NCBI GenBank assembly: GCA_000023405.1
Contig: CP001643.1
Coordinates: 3,550,993 to 3,614,992, forward strand
DNA length: 64,000 nucleotides
Direction: 5' to 3'
Source: Brachybacterium faecium DSM 4810
Lineage (GTDB): Bacteria; Actinomycetota; Actinomycetes; Actinomycetales; Dermabacteraceae
This document shows positions 55,126 through 63,654 of the stretch, in pieces. Numbering within the stretch: position 1 is the stretch's first letter; every line of letters starts with the position of its first letter. A model generated the notes under the pieces. That model had not been told where the DNA came from. It saw only the letters and a list, made by a program, of their open reading frames with translations, and ran no database searches. The position numbers and the translations under genes were made by a program.

Positions 55126-56786
55126 GTTTCGCGTGAAATGCGGGCGGTGCGCCTTGCCGGCTCGATCGCTCCACTCTGGACGGTCCCGGCAGATCGCCCG
55201 CGGTGGGCGTCGCCGAGCACTCTCGTGGAGGTTTCGCGTGGAACCCACCGAGCGCACACTTCGCCACCACAGCGCTGACGAAGGTCTGGGCATCGTGCAT
55301 CCGGGAGCCCTGGTAGCACCGGCGGTCCGGTACCGAACCATCAGCCGAACATTCAGCCTGCCGATCTCATGGACTCCTGGACCGTGCGGGCCAACCCGAC
55401 GAAGGGCTCCGCTGTGCGAGTAGTCGGTGATTCACGTGGAACGATACTCTGTGTACACCACCATGCGGGCCGAGTGTGCTCGGAATGGAGCGCACTGGAC
55501 CTCCCGACCGACGCACAAGGCTCTCGAAGGACCGTTACGTCGCGTTTCACGTGCAACAGGATCGGTGAGGTCATATTTCTCAGGCGCCGGGCTACTCTCG
55601 GCTGCGATCCACGTTGACGCAGTGAGGAGTGTGCCTGGTTTCCCGTGAAACCCTGGACGCAAGGGCTTGCTTGACGCTGCCCTGTGCTTTCCGCGTAGCC
55701 GATGATGGGAAGTGTCTGTCAGCAAGAGCGTGTTTCCCGTGGAACGCACGGTTGCGATCAGTAGTGGGAGGTGTTCTCGGGTCCCCTCCCGGGAAATGGG
55801 GATGGTGCGGCCTTCACACGCGCCGGGCTGAGTACGTCCCTGCGGGCGACCTGCCGGACCGAGGCGGTCCCGCACGTCTCCGCCCACGAGCCCATACCGC
55901 GGTTCTCAGATCAAGCCTGTCGTGAGACCGAATTTCCAGTGAAACTGATCGCAGTGCGGCTTTGGCTCCCAACCCAAGACCACGTGGAGCAGTCAGCAAC
56001 AGGGCACGGCCAGCCAACACCACGCCGGTACACCACGAGCACGCTCGAGAGACGGGTGTCTCGAACTCCGTCTGCTCTTCGCGCTCGACCGCGGTCAGGC
56101 GGCAGTTCCCCGTGAAACGCGTGCGCTGCCGATCGGTACTCCGACGGCGCGGGACTCGGTGCTCACACTGGGGGCGTGGACACTTAAGCATTCCTGCAAG
56201 CGTCAATCCCCTATATGGACGTCTGCCGCTCACGACGGGCGAGGAGCAGCAATTTCGCACAGGTTTCACGGGGAACATCGATCTATGCCAGGGCGCCGAC
56301 ATGCGTCGAGTCGGCACCTCTGCCGGCGGCGCTGAATGTCTTGCCGAGAGGGCTCACTTCGATGCGGCCCGATTCACGTGGAACATGCTTGAGAGCAGAG
56401 AGTCATCCTGCCGACTGCACTTCGGGGCGTGCTGCACCTGCATACACGTGTCCGCACCCTGGTCATCTCAACACCGTGCGTCGGGCTCTTGGCTCAGCTT
56501 CCCGTGAAACGAGCTGTTCTGCGGCGGCGAAGTCCTCTCGCGCGGTGCAGACGACCGCCACGCCCTGCTTCACGGGAAACGGACACCAAAAAGCCCCCCG
56601 CCCACTCCATCCGCAGCGCTAAGCACTAATAGCGTCCGAACGTAGTGGCCAGGCAGGTTTGCCGTGAAACTTGATATGACGACAGTGATTGGTGAGGAGA
56701 GTGGACCGCTGAGAGCGGGGCCCCGGCCGGAGCGCGCGAAAGCGAAGCATCAGCACCATGGTGGGCGTCGTCGTTCCCCGTGAAAC
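55126..56786. other. parS: Array of 14 imperfect parS sites (centromere)
   Basis: Fourteen 14-base sites resemble parS (GTTTCACGTGAAAC). They start at 55126, 55231, 55429, 55544, 55638, 55732, 55932, 56105, 56263, 56371, 56507, 56567, 56657 and 56773. None is perfect: 55544 (GTTTCACGTGCAAC) and 55638 (GTTTCCCGTGAAAC) have one mismatch, 55932 has three, the other eleven two. GTTCCCCGTGAAAC occurs three times (56105, 56773 and reversed at 56263); GATTCACGTGGAAC twice. Most changes fall at position 6 or its mirror. Spacing is 60-200 bases. parB lies about 390 bases beyond the last site. Confidence 0.85.
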
Positions 56787-56911
56787 GGTGAGACAAGCAC
56801 TGGGCAGGCGAGGCGGGGAGCGTCGTGAGGACCGGAGCTACTGACAGACATGGAGGCATCGCTCTGCGGAAGCGATCGGAGGGGCAGGACGGATCTGTAG
56901 TGGACAGAGCG

Positions 56912-56943
56912 ATATCCACAGAGTTGTGCACATCGGTGGATAA
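56912..56943. promoter_or_regulatory. Second group of DnaA-box-like 9-mers
   Basis: Three one-mismatch boxes sit close together: ATATCCACA (56912-56920), TTGTGCACA (56924-56932, again 12 bases on) and GGTGGATAA (56935-56943, reverse orientation). They lie between the last parS site and the end of parB, so DnaA-type boxes bracket the parS array. Confidence 0.5.
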
Positions 56944-57130
56944 GCCGACGGATTGCGACGGTGGGGCGCTGACCTGCAGCGTCTTAGAGCCCGGGTGTGC
57001 AGAGGACTGTGACATGCGTCACCATGATGACGATGTCGACTGTTCTGTCATGTCCCTGACGGGCAAGTACCCGTCCCGCCGCCAACATGTCATATGCCGG
57101 GGAAGAAGCCCGTCCCCTGGGCACAGAAGA

Positions 57131-57156
57131 GGGGACCCGCGACATCGCGAGTCCCC
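57131..57156 (-). terminator. Probable terminator after parB
   Basis: GGGGACCCGCGA-CAT-CGCGAGTCCCC forms an 11-base stem with one mismatch, starting 18 bases past the parB stop on the minus strand. It would end the rpmH-to-parB transcription unit. Confidence 0.65.
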
Positions 57157-57174
57157 CCAAGTGGTGGATCCGAG

Positions 57175-59196
57175 TCAGCCCTCGTGCGAATCGCCCGTCG
57201 GCAGAGGAACGTCGAGACCCATGTTCTCCACGAGCCGCTCGAGATCCTCGAGGTTCGTGAACTCGAGAGTGATGCGGCCCTTCCGCTTGCCCACATCGAT
57301 GCGCACCGGCGCCTCGAGACGGTTCGAGAGCCGGCTGGTCAGATCGACGACGTGCGGGTCGTAGGTGCTGCGGCGCACGGTCCTGGTGGCCGTCTGCTGC
57401 TGCCCACCCCGAGCGACCAGGCGCTCCACAGCGCGCACGGAGAGGCCCTCCTGCACGATCCGCTGGGCGAGCTCCTCCATGAGTGCCGGATCATCGAGAG
57501 ACAGCAGCGCGCGGGCATGTCCTGCACTGATGGCTCCGCTGGCCAGCCGGCGCTGCACGAGAGCCGGGAGGCGCAGCAGGCGAAGCGTGTTCGTGATCTG
57601 GGGGCGGGAGCGGCCGATGCGCTCACCGAGCTCGTCCTGGGTGCACCCGAAGTCCTCCAGCAGCTGCTGGTAGGCGTTGGCCTCTTCGAGGGGGTTCAGC
57701 TGGGTGCGGTGGAGGTTCTCCAACAGGGCGTCCCGGAGCAGATCATCATCGCTCGTCTCGCGGATGATCGCCGGGATCGACTGCAGGCCTGCACGACGCG
57801 CGGCACGCCAGCGCCGCTCACCCATGACCAGTTCGAACGATTCGCCGTCGTCGGTGACCGGGATCGGGCGCACCACGACCGGCTGGAGGACACCGACCTC
57901 GCGCAGCGAATAGGCGAGCTCATCGAGCTCGTCCTCGTCGAACATGGTGCGCGGGTTGCGTGGGTTCTCCCGCACCTCATGGATCGGGATCTCGGCGAAC
58001 ACCGCGCCCGGCACGCTGAGGAGACCGCGCTCCTCCAGGTCCTCCCCAGCGGCCGCGGGCGACGCCGACGGGCTCGGCGAGTCATCGCTGCCGGGTGCCG
58101 TCGGCTCGGCCGGTGAGGAGTCATCCGCCGCGCCGTGATCGACGTCGTGGTCCTCGGACGCGGTCACGTCCTTCGCCTCGGCGGGCTCCTCGGGATCGGC
58201 GGGCTTCTCGGGCTCGGCCGGGTGAGCAGGGGTCGGGGTGACCGGCTCGACGTCCACCACAGGGCTGGGCTCGCCTGCGGGGGCAGGGGTGGGGGCGGAG
58301 TCGTCGGCCGATGCTGCGGGCGCGGGAGCGGCCGTGTCCGGGGCTGCGGTCTCCTCGGCCGGAGCGGGCTCTGCCGCGTCCGTGGAGGTCGGGGGCGGCG
58401 TCGACGCGGGGGACTTAGGTGTCGAGGGGGCCGCGGGGGCCTGCGCCTCGGTCTCGGTGGTGTTCGTCGCCGGGGACGTCTCGGGAGTGGAGGTTTTCGC
58501 CGGGGCGCTCGTGGGCGCGGTCGCCTCGGGAGCGGCCGTCTTCGGTGCTGCGCTCTTCGGGGCAGCGCTCTTCGACGCGGAGGACTTCGGCGCCGTCGTC
58601 TTCTTCGCCGTGCTCTTCGTCGTCGTGCTCGTGGAACGGGCGGGCGTCGATCCGGTCGACGTCGAGCTCGTGGACTTCGAGGCCGTGGAGGACTTCTTCG
58701 CCGGCGTGCTCTTCGCCGGCGTGCTCTTCGCGGCGGTGCTCTTCGCGGCGGTGCTCTTGGCGGGGGAGCTCTTCGCCGCGGGGCGCTTCTTCGCGGTCGA
58801 CGAGACCTTCGTCGTCGTCCCGCTGCCGCTCGAGCGGGAGGTGCGCGCCGGAGCCGAGGAAGTGGGCGCCTCGTCCGTGCTCTCGTTCGCCTCCGGGCCG
58901 CGGCTGGCGGAGCGTCGGGCGCCGGCGGCGGTGCGGTTGCGGCGCTCGGCGGCGGCCCGCGCCATCCCCGTGGCCAGGTCATGGGCGCCGGCGCGTTCGC
59001 GCTGTGCCCGCTCCTCCTCGTAGGAGGCCTTCTCCCCGGAGAAGAACATGTCCACCGGGCGCGGGTTCGCAGACCCGGTGCCGGCGGCGGAGTCGGGGCG
59101 CGTGCGCGTACGAAGCTCCTGCTCGGGGGCAGGCGTCGAGCCGGCACCCGGGATCAGGGCACCGAGTCCTCGACCGAGTCCTCGCTTCTGCGTCAT
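57175..59196 (-). CDS. parB: Chromosome partitioning protein ParB with a very long histone H1-like linker
   Basis: The 673-residue ParB binds parS, loads onto DNA as a CTP-dependent clamp and spreads. ATG 59196 follows GGAAGGA. Residues 1-16 (MTQKRGLGRGLGALIP) form the ParA-interacting tail. The CTPase/N domain starts near 393 (IPIHEVRENPRNPR; GERRWRAARRAG about 460; ENLHRTQLNPLEEA about 492), then the helix-turn-helix (DELGERIGRSRPQITNTLRLLRLP) and the C-terminal dimer domain. Between lie about 370 extra residues: a lysine/alanine/serine/proline-rich part (about 120-235, AAKSTAAKSTPAKSTPAKK) and an acidic proline-rich part (about 236-390). Usual ParB length is about 300-350. Confidence 0.95.
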   Translation of the reverse strand: MTQKRGLGRGLGALIPGAGSTPAPEQELRTRTRPDSAAGTGSANPRPVDMFFSGEKASYEEERAQRERAGAHDLATGMARAAAERRNRTAAGARRSASRGPEANESTDEAPTSSAPARTSRSSGSGTTTKVSSTAKKRPAAKSSPAKSTAAKSTAAKSTPAKSTPAKKSSTASKSTSSTSTGSTPARSTSTTTKSTAKKTTAPKSSASKSAAPKSAAPKTAAPEATAPTSAPAKTSTPETSPATNTTETEAQAPAAPSTPKSPASTPPPTSTDAAEPAPAEETAAPDTAAPAPAASADDSAPTPAPAGEPSPVVDVEPVTPTPAHPAEPEKPADPEEPAEAKDVTASEDHDVDHGAADDSSPAEPTAPGSDDSPSPSASPAAAGEDLEERGLLSVPGAVFAEIPIHEVRENPRNPRTMFDEDELDELAYSLREVGVLQPVVVRPIPVTDDGESFELVMGERRWRAARRAGLQSIPAIIRETSDDDLLRDALLENLHRTQLNPLEEANAYQQLLEDFGCTQDELGERIGRSRPQITNTLRLLRLPALVQRRLASGAISAGHARALLSLDDPALMEELAQRIVQEGLSVRAVERLVARGGQQQTATRTVRRSTYDPHVVDLTSRLSNRLEAPVRIDVGKRKGRITLEFTNLEDLERLVENMGLDVPLPTGDSHEG

Positions 59197-59284
59197 GGCC
59201 GTTGTCCTTCCGAGAAATGTCGTCGCCGTCGGGGTGTGCACCGCTCCCGCGCGCTTCGTCGCGCGGTGGACCGGTGCCGCAGGG

Positions 59285-60208
59285 TCAGGGAGCGGGTCGC
59301 GTGTTCAGCTCGTAGGCCGCCGCGCGGTACGCCAGCGCACCGCTCGAACTGGGATCGTACGTCAGCACCGTCTGGCCGTAGCTCGGTGCCTCGGAGATCC
59401 TCACCGAGCGCGGGATGGTGGTGTCCAGCGTCTGGTCCGGGAAGTGGTCGCGGACGTCCTGGGCCACCTGCGCCGCGAGGCGGGTGCGGGCGTCGTACAT
59501 CGTGAGCATGATCGTGGAGACCACCAGCTCGGGATTGAGGTGCTGACGGATCAGATCGATGTTGTTCAGCAGCAGCGAGAGACCCTCGAGCGCGTAGTAC
59601 TCCGCCTGGATCGGGATCAGCACCTCGCGCGCGGCGACGAGGGCGTTGACCGTGAGCAGGCCGAGCGACGGCGGGCAGTCCACGAGCACGTAGTCCAGCG
59701 GCTCCAGGCCCTGCTGCTCGCGCTCCTCGAGATGGTCGCGGATGGCGTTGCGCAGCCGGTTCTCGCGGGCGACGAGGGAGACCAGCTCGATCTCGGCGCC
59801 GGAGAGGTTGATCGTGGCCGGGGCGCAGAACAGTCCCGGCATCTCGGGGACCTGCTGGATCACCTCGGACAGCGGAGCGGACTCCACCAGCACCTCGTAC
59901 ATGCTGGGCACCTCGGCATGATGCTCGATGCTCAGCGCGGTGGAGGTGTTGCCCTGCGGGTCGGCGTCGAGCACCAGCACGTTCAGGCCGCCCATGGACA
60001 GCGCCGCGGCGAGGTTCACGGTGGTGGAGGTCTTGCCGACGCCGCCCTTCTGGTTGGCGACCGTGATGATCCGGGTTCCGCCCACGCGGGTGAACTCGAG
60101 CCCCTCGAGCTGCTTGCGACGAGCATGATCCCGGGTCAGCTCCCGCATCAGCGGGGTGTCGTCCATCGCGCCGCGTCCCCGGGAGGAATCATCGCGCTGT
60201 TCAGCCAC
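59285..60208 (-). CDS. parA: Chromosome partitioning ATPase ParA
   Basis: The 307-residue ATPase has the deviant Walker A motif NQKGGVGKTSTTVNL (signature lysine 54, P-loop lysine 59), Walker A' VLVLDADPQGNTS and Walker B DYVLVDCPPSLGLLT. It forms the nucleoid-bound gradient that moves ParB-parS complexes. GTG 60208 follows AAGGGAG and overlaps the rsmG stop by eight bases; ATG codons further in would cut the N-terminal ParB-responsive region. parB follows after 88 bases. Confidence 0.95.
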   Translation of the reverse strand: MAEQRDDSSRGRGAMDDTPLMRELTRDHARRKQLEGLEFTRVGGTRIITVANQKGGVGKTSTTVNLAAALSMGGLNVLVLDADPQGNTSTALSIEHHAEVPSMYEVLVESAPLSEVIQQVPEMPGLFCAPATINLSGAEIELVSLVARENRLRNAIRDHLEEREQQGLEPLDYVLVDCPPSLGLLTVNALVAAREVLIPIQAEYYALEGLSLLLNNIDLIRQHLNPELVVSTIMLTMYDARTRLAAQVAQDVRDHFPDQTLDTTIPRSVRISEAPSYGQTVLTYDPSSSGALAYRAAAYELNTRPAP

Positions 60209-60866
60209 GTGCGTCTCCCTTCCTGGTCGCCTTCGCACGGCGACGCACTTGGACCACTGTAGTGGGAACCTCGACCTCGCCCACCCCGTAGCGGGAGATG
60301 GTGGGATCGACGCCTCCGAGCGTGGTGAGCACCTTCTGGGCCTTCTCGACCTCGTCCGGGGCCGAGGAGCCCTTCATCGCCAGCAGCGTCCCGCCGTCGG
60401 CGACCAGCGGCAGCGTCCAGCGGGCCAGCTTGTCGAGCGCGGCCACCGCGCGGGCGGTGACCACCTCGAAGCTGCGGTGTCCGTGCAGCTCCTCCGCCCG
60501 GGCGCGCACCACCTCGATGCCGAGGCCCAGCTCGGCGTCGACCTCTTCGAGCCAGGTGGTGCGGCGCTGCATCGTCTCGATGAGCGTGACCTGCAGGTCC
60601 GGGCGGGCGATCGCGATCACCACGCCGGGCAGGCCGGCACCCGAGCCGACGTCGGCGAGGGTGGAGGCCGACGGGTCGATCGCATCGACCATCAGGGCGC
60701 AGTTGAGCAGGTGCCGTTCCCAGAGACGGTCCACCTCGCGCGGCCCGATCAGACCACGCTCGGGGCCCTGGTCGGCAAGCAGCGCGACGAAGCGCTCCGC
60801 GAGCTCGAGACGCTCTGCGAAGAGACGCTCCGCCGTCGGGCGCAGGGATTCAGGCAGCGGCTGCAC
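60201..60866 (-). CDS. rsmG: 16S rRNA (guanine-527-N7) methyltransferase RsmG
   Basis: The 221-residue enzyme methylates G527 in the 530 loop of 16S rRNA. Motifs are REVDRLWERHLLNCALMVDAID, ADVGSGAGLPGVVIAIARPDLQVTLIE (SAM site) and VVTARAVAALDKLARWTLPLV. Start is GTG 60866, eight bases after the jag stop. It keeps its standard place between jag and parA. Confidence 0.95.
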   Translation of the reverse strand: MQPLPESLRPTAERLFAERLELAERFVALLADQGPERGLIGPREVDRLWERHLLNCALMVDAIDPSASTLADVGSGAGLPGVVIAIARPDLQVTLIETMQRRTTWLEEVDAELGLGIEVVRARAEELHGHRSFEVVTARAVAALDKLARWTLPLVADGGTLLAMKGSSAPDEVEKAQKVLTTLGGVDPTISRYGVGEVEVPTTVVQVRRRAKATRKGDARG

Positions 60867-60874
60867 GGCGGGCC

Positions 60875-61573
60875 TCAGGACGCCGGGTAGATCACGACGT
60901 GACGGCTCTTGCCGTCGCCATCGGACTCCGAGCGCAGCCCTTCGCGCTTGGCGACGTCGTGGACGACCTTGCGCTCGAAGGGGTTCATGGGGCGCAGCGG
61001 CACCGGGGTGCCGGCCTCCTTGGCCTCGGCGATCGCCGTGGCGGCGAGCTCCTCGAGGTTGCCCTTGTGCTCCGCGCGGAAGCCGCCGATGTCGAGCATC
61101 AGGCGGGAGCGGTGCCCGGTGCGGGTCTGCACGGCCAGGCGGGCGAGCTCCTGCAGCGCGTCCAGCAGCTCTCCCTTGGGGCGGTTGAGGCGGGCGAGCT
61201 GGTCTGCGCCGCGGATCTCGACCGAGGCCCGGTCGCCGTCCACGTCGATGTCGATGTCGCCGTCGAGGTCGGAGATGTCCAGCAGCTCCTCGAGGTAGTC
61301 GGCGGCGATGTCGCCCTCCTCCTCGAGACGCTGCAGGCGCTCCTCGGCGCTCTCGCCGGCCTCGTCCTCCGTCTCCTCCGTGCGGTCCTCCGCGCCGGCG
61401 GACTCCGGGGACGCGGCGGCATCCGGGATCGGTGCCTCCGCGTCGGCGCTGTCGGCAGCAGCAGCGGCTGCGTCGGCGGGAGCCTGCGGGGCCGCCGTGC
61501 CCTCGGTCTCGACCGGCTGCGCGGCGGCGCTGTCCTCCGCGACGGATTCAGGCGTGGCGTCGTTGGCGTTCAT
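60875..61573 (-). CDS. khpB: Jag/KhpB RNA-binding protein (KH and R3H domains)
   Basis: The 232-residue protein binds RNA. An acidic alanine-rich N-terminus (1-80) replaces the Jag-N domain of Firmicutes. The KH region (about 85-160, AADYLEELLDISDLDGDIDIDV..LLDALQELARLAV) is followed by the R3H domain with its R-x3-H motif in NPFERKVVHDVAKREGL. ATG 61573 follows GGAGGA. Together with YidC and rsmG it forms the conserved origin-proximal run. Confidence 0.93.
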   Translation of the reverse strand: MNANDATPESVAEDSAAAQPVETEGTAAPQAPADAAAAAADSADAEAPIPDAAASPESAGAEDRTEETEDEAGESAEERLQRLEEEGDIAADYLEELLDISDLDGDIDIDVDGDRASVEIRGADQLARLNRPKGELLDALQELARLAVQTRTGHRSRLMLDIGGFRAEHKGNLEELAATAIAEAKEAGTPVPLRPMNPFERKVVHDVAKREGLRSESDGDGKSRHVVIYPAS

Positions 61574-61643
61574 TCGGGTCCTCCGGGGAATCCTGGGATG
61601 ACGGGGATGCGCCCCGGGAGCGGCTGTGCTCCCGGGGGCCGGG

Positions 61644-62744
61644 TCACTTCTTGCGCTTCTTCTTCGCGCCCTTGTTCAACGGGTTCGACCCGGGCGACGG
61701 CGCGGGGGCCTCGCCCGCGGCCTCCTGGGCCCGACGGCGCTCCTCCGCGGCCTTCGCGCGCAGGGCGCGGGCCCGCTCGAGCTTCTCCTCGTCGGTGAGC
61801 TTCTTGCCTCCCTTGCCCTTGGTGGGCTGCACCCGGATCGGCGCCTCGGGCTCCGGCTCCGCGGAGATCTTCTTCGGCGGCGTGAAGTCCAGCGGCTCGA
61901 GGCCCTTCTTCTCCCGCTTGGCGTTGATGCGCGCCTGGCGCTCCTTCTCCGCGTCGGAGCCGGGGGTGGGGGTCGCACGGATGACGATGGCCTGCTGGCC
62001 GAAGGTCCACACGTTGGTGGTGAGCCAGTAGATGAGCACACCGATCGGCATGCCCGGTCCCGTGATCACGTAGATGAACGGGAGCATGTACAGCATCATC
62101 TTCTGCGTGCTGGCCATGGGGCCCTCGAGGGACGCCTTGGGCATGTTCTTCATGGTCAGCGACTTCTGGGTGAAGAAGGTGACCGCGCACATGCAGGCGA
62201 TGATGATGCCGGCGAGGACCATCGTCACCGTGCCGCCGTCACCGGGCTTCAGGAAGCTGTTGGCGATGGTGACGTCGCCGAGGATGGTGGAACTCCTGGC
62301 GCTGCGGGCGAGCTCGGTGCTCAACGGGCCGAAGGGCGCCCCGTCGGCGGCCTCGGGCAGCTTGTAGAACAGCACCCGGAACAGGCCGAAGAAGATCGGC
62401 ATCTGCAGCAGCACCGGCAGGCACGAGGAGAACGGGCTGGCGCCGGCCTCCTTGTAGATGGCCATGGTCTCCTCGGCCATCTTCTGCCGGGACTCCTGGT
62501 CCGTCTTGCCCTTGTACTTCTTCTGCACGGCCTGCAGCTCGGGCGAGACCATCTGCATCGAGCGCGAGGCGCGGATCTGGCGCACGAACAGCGGGATGAT
62601 CAGGGTGCGGACCACGACGGTGAGGCCGACGATCGAGAACACCCAGGTGACACCGGAGTCCGGCTCCATGAACACGGACAGCAGCGCATGGAACTTCACC
62701 ATGAGCCATGCGACGGCCCACTCGATGGGATACAGCGGATTCAT
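61644..62744 (-). CDS. yidC: Membrane protein insertase YidC
   Basis: The 366-residue Oxa1-family insertase has an N-terminal membrane segment, the VFSIVGLTVVVRTLIIPLFVRQIRASRSMQMVSPELQAVQKKYK hairpin start, LPVLLQMPIFFGLFRVLF, and later segments GGTVTMVLAGIIIACMCAV and MMLYMLPFIYVITG...GVLIYWLTTNVWTFGQ. The positively charged groove residue is in TVVVRTLII. The C-terminal tail is basic (GAKKKRKK), suited to ribosome contact. No lipoprotein cysteine is present. Confidence 0.95.
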   Translation of the reverse strand: MNPLYPIEWAVAWLMVKFHALLSVFMEPDSGVTWVFSIVGLTVVVRTLIIPLFVRQIRASRSMQMVSPELQAVQKKYKGKTDQESRQKMAEETMAIYKEAGASPFSSCLPVLLQMPIFFGLFRVLFYKLPEAADGAPFGPLSTELARSARSSTILGDVTIANSFLKPGDGGTVTMVLAGIIIACMCAVTFFTQKSLTMKNMPKASLEGPMASTQKMMLYMLPFIYVITGPGMPIGVLIYWLTTNVWTFGQQAIVIRATPTPGSDAEKERQARINAKREKKGLEPLDFTPPKKISAEPEPEAPIRVQPTKGKGGKKLTDEEKLERARALRAKAAEERRRAQEAAGEAPAPSPGSNPLNKGAKKKRKK

Positions 62745-62829
62745 CGGCCTGGTCTTCCTGCCGCACGGATGCGCATGTCGTTCATGCGAGGTGACGGCTG
62801 TGGTCGGGAGTCTCGGACAAGGGTAGGCC

Positions 62830-63117
62830 CTAGCGGGCTGGGCGCCGCAGTCGGCGTGGATTCCTCCACATGCCCGGAGCAGGCACCGGATCGAGCCCCC
62901 CGCGCGTGAAGGGATTGCAGCGCAGGATCCGCCCGGTGGTGAGCAGGAACCCCTTGACCGCGCCGTGCACCCGCAGGGCATCCATGCCGTACTGGGAGCA
63001 CACCGGGTCGTAGCGGCAGGCGGGCGGGGTGTAGGGGGAGATGCCCACCTGATAGCCGCGCACGGGGAGCATCAGTAGCCGGCGCGGCAGGCGCAGCAGC
63101 GCGGTGCGCACGCTCAC
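62830..63117 (-). CDS. yidD: Membrane protein insertion efficiency factor YidD
   Basis: The 95-residue protein has the family pattern [40 protein letters not shown] and [17 protein letters not shown] with its three conserved cysteines. It assists YidC. GTG 63117 overlaps the rnpA stop (GTGA). Confidence 0.95.
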   Translation of the reverse strand: MSVRTALLRLPRRLLMLPVRGYQVGISPYTPPACRYDPVCSQYGMDALRVHGAVKGFLLTTGRILRCNPFTRGGLDPVPAPGMWRNPRRLRRPAR

Positions 63118-63482
63118 CGCACCCGCTTCCCGCGCCGGGCGAGCTTGCGCTGCGCGGCGGCCAGGGCGGAGTCGACATCGTGCTCCAGCTCGGAGAAGGG
63201 CTGGTCATCGATGCCCGGCAGGGCGCGCACCACGATCGCCGCTCCCGGCGGCAGGGCCGCCAGACGCGGCCGCACGATCTCGCGCAGCCGACGGGTCACA
63301 CGGTTGCGCACCACCGCGTTGCCGATCTTCTTGGACACGACGAATCCCACGCGGGGTGCCTCGTCCCCCTGCGTGAGCAGGGCGAGATGCACGACCACGT
63401 GGGATCGGGCGCTGCGCACGCCACCGCGGGTGACTGCGCGGAACTCGTCGCCGGTGTGGAGCCGGCGACTGGACCAGTTCAC
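63114..63482 (-). CDS. rnpA: Ribonuclease P protein component
   Basis: The 122-residue protein has the RNR motif in [19 protein letters not shown] and [11 protein letters not shown], which contacts the RNA subunit and pre-tRNA leader. GTG 63482 is the start, 34 bases after rpmH. It matures tRNA 5' ends with the RNA subunit encoded elsewhere. Confidence 0.95.
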   Translation of the reverse strand: MNWSSRRLHTGDEFRAVTRGGVRSARSHVVVHLALLTQGDEAPRVGFVVSKKIGNAVVRNRVTRRLREIVRPRLAALPPGAAIVVRALPGIDDQPFSELEHDVDSALAAAQRKLARRGKRVR

Positions 63483-63516
63483 GGCGCCACGGCGACTCGC
63501 ACCTGGTCCGTCCGGC

Positions 63517-63654
63517 TCAAGCGGAAAGCTCGGAGCGGCCCTTGGCGCGGCGGGCGTTCAGGATCGCGCGGCCGGCGCGGGTGCGCATGCGGGCGCGGAA
63601 GCCGTGCTTCTTGGCGCGGCGGCGGAGGTTCGGCTGGAACGTGCGCTTGCTCAT
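63517..63654 (-). CDS. rpmH: 50S ribosomal protein bL34
   Basis: This 45-residue, very basic protein reads [20 protein letters not shown] and ends [15 protein letters not shown], the invariant bL34 pattern. It is the first gene of the leftward origin-proximal unit. A hairpin GGGCAC-GAAC-GTGCCC lies at 63671-63686 in its upstream region. Confidence 0.97.
   Translation of the reverse strand: MSKRTFQPNLRRRAKKHGFRARMRTRAGRAILNARRAKGRSELSA

Larger units (their letters stand above)
54439..57174. other. 2.7 kb non-coding, lower-GC gap between the convergent trx and par operons
   Basis: Genes on both sides point into this gap. It contains the octamer repeat, the DnaA-box cluster, the parS array, a second group of DnaA-box-like 9-mers and the parB terminator, each entered separately. 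Base composition differs visibly from the coding DNA: 55921-55980 has 33 G+C of 60. Short open frames here have no recognisable protein features. In mycobacteria this position holds cwlM and Rv3916c, which are absent. Confidence 0.8.

Noticed and set aside
55629..56507. Short plus-strand frames inside the parS array (for example 55771-56115 and 55962-56507)
   Set aside because: They have no ribosome-binding sites, no recognisable domains, atypical codon use and overlap one another in different frames. The region is better explained by parS sites.
55126..56786. Noc-binding (NBS) sites instead of parS
   Set aside because: NBS sites (ATTTCCCGGGAAAT type) belong to Firmicutes with a noc gene; here the sites keep the GTGAAAC half of parS and the adjacent gene is a canonical ParB.
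56825..57364. Plus-strand frame running into the antisense of parB
   Set aside because: It lacks protein features and overlaps the conserved end of parB and the terminator.
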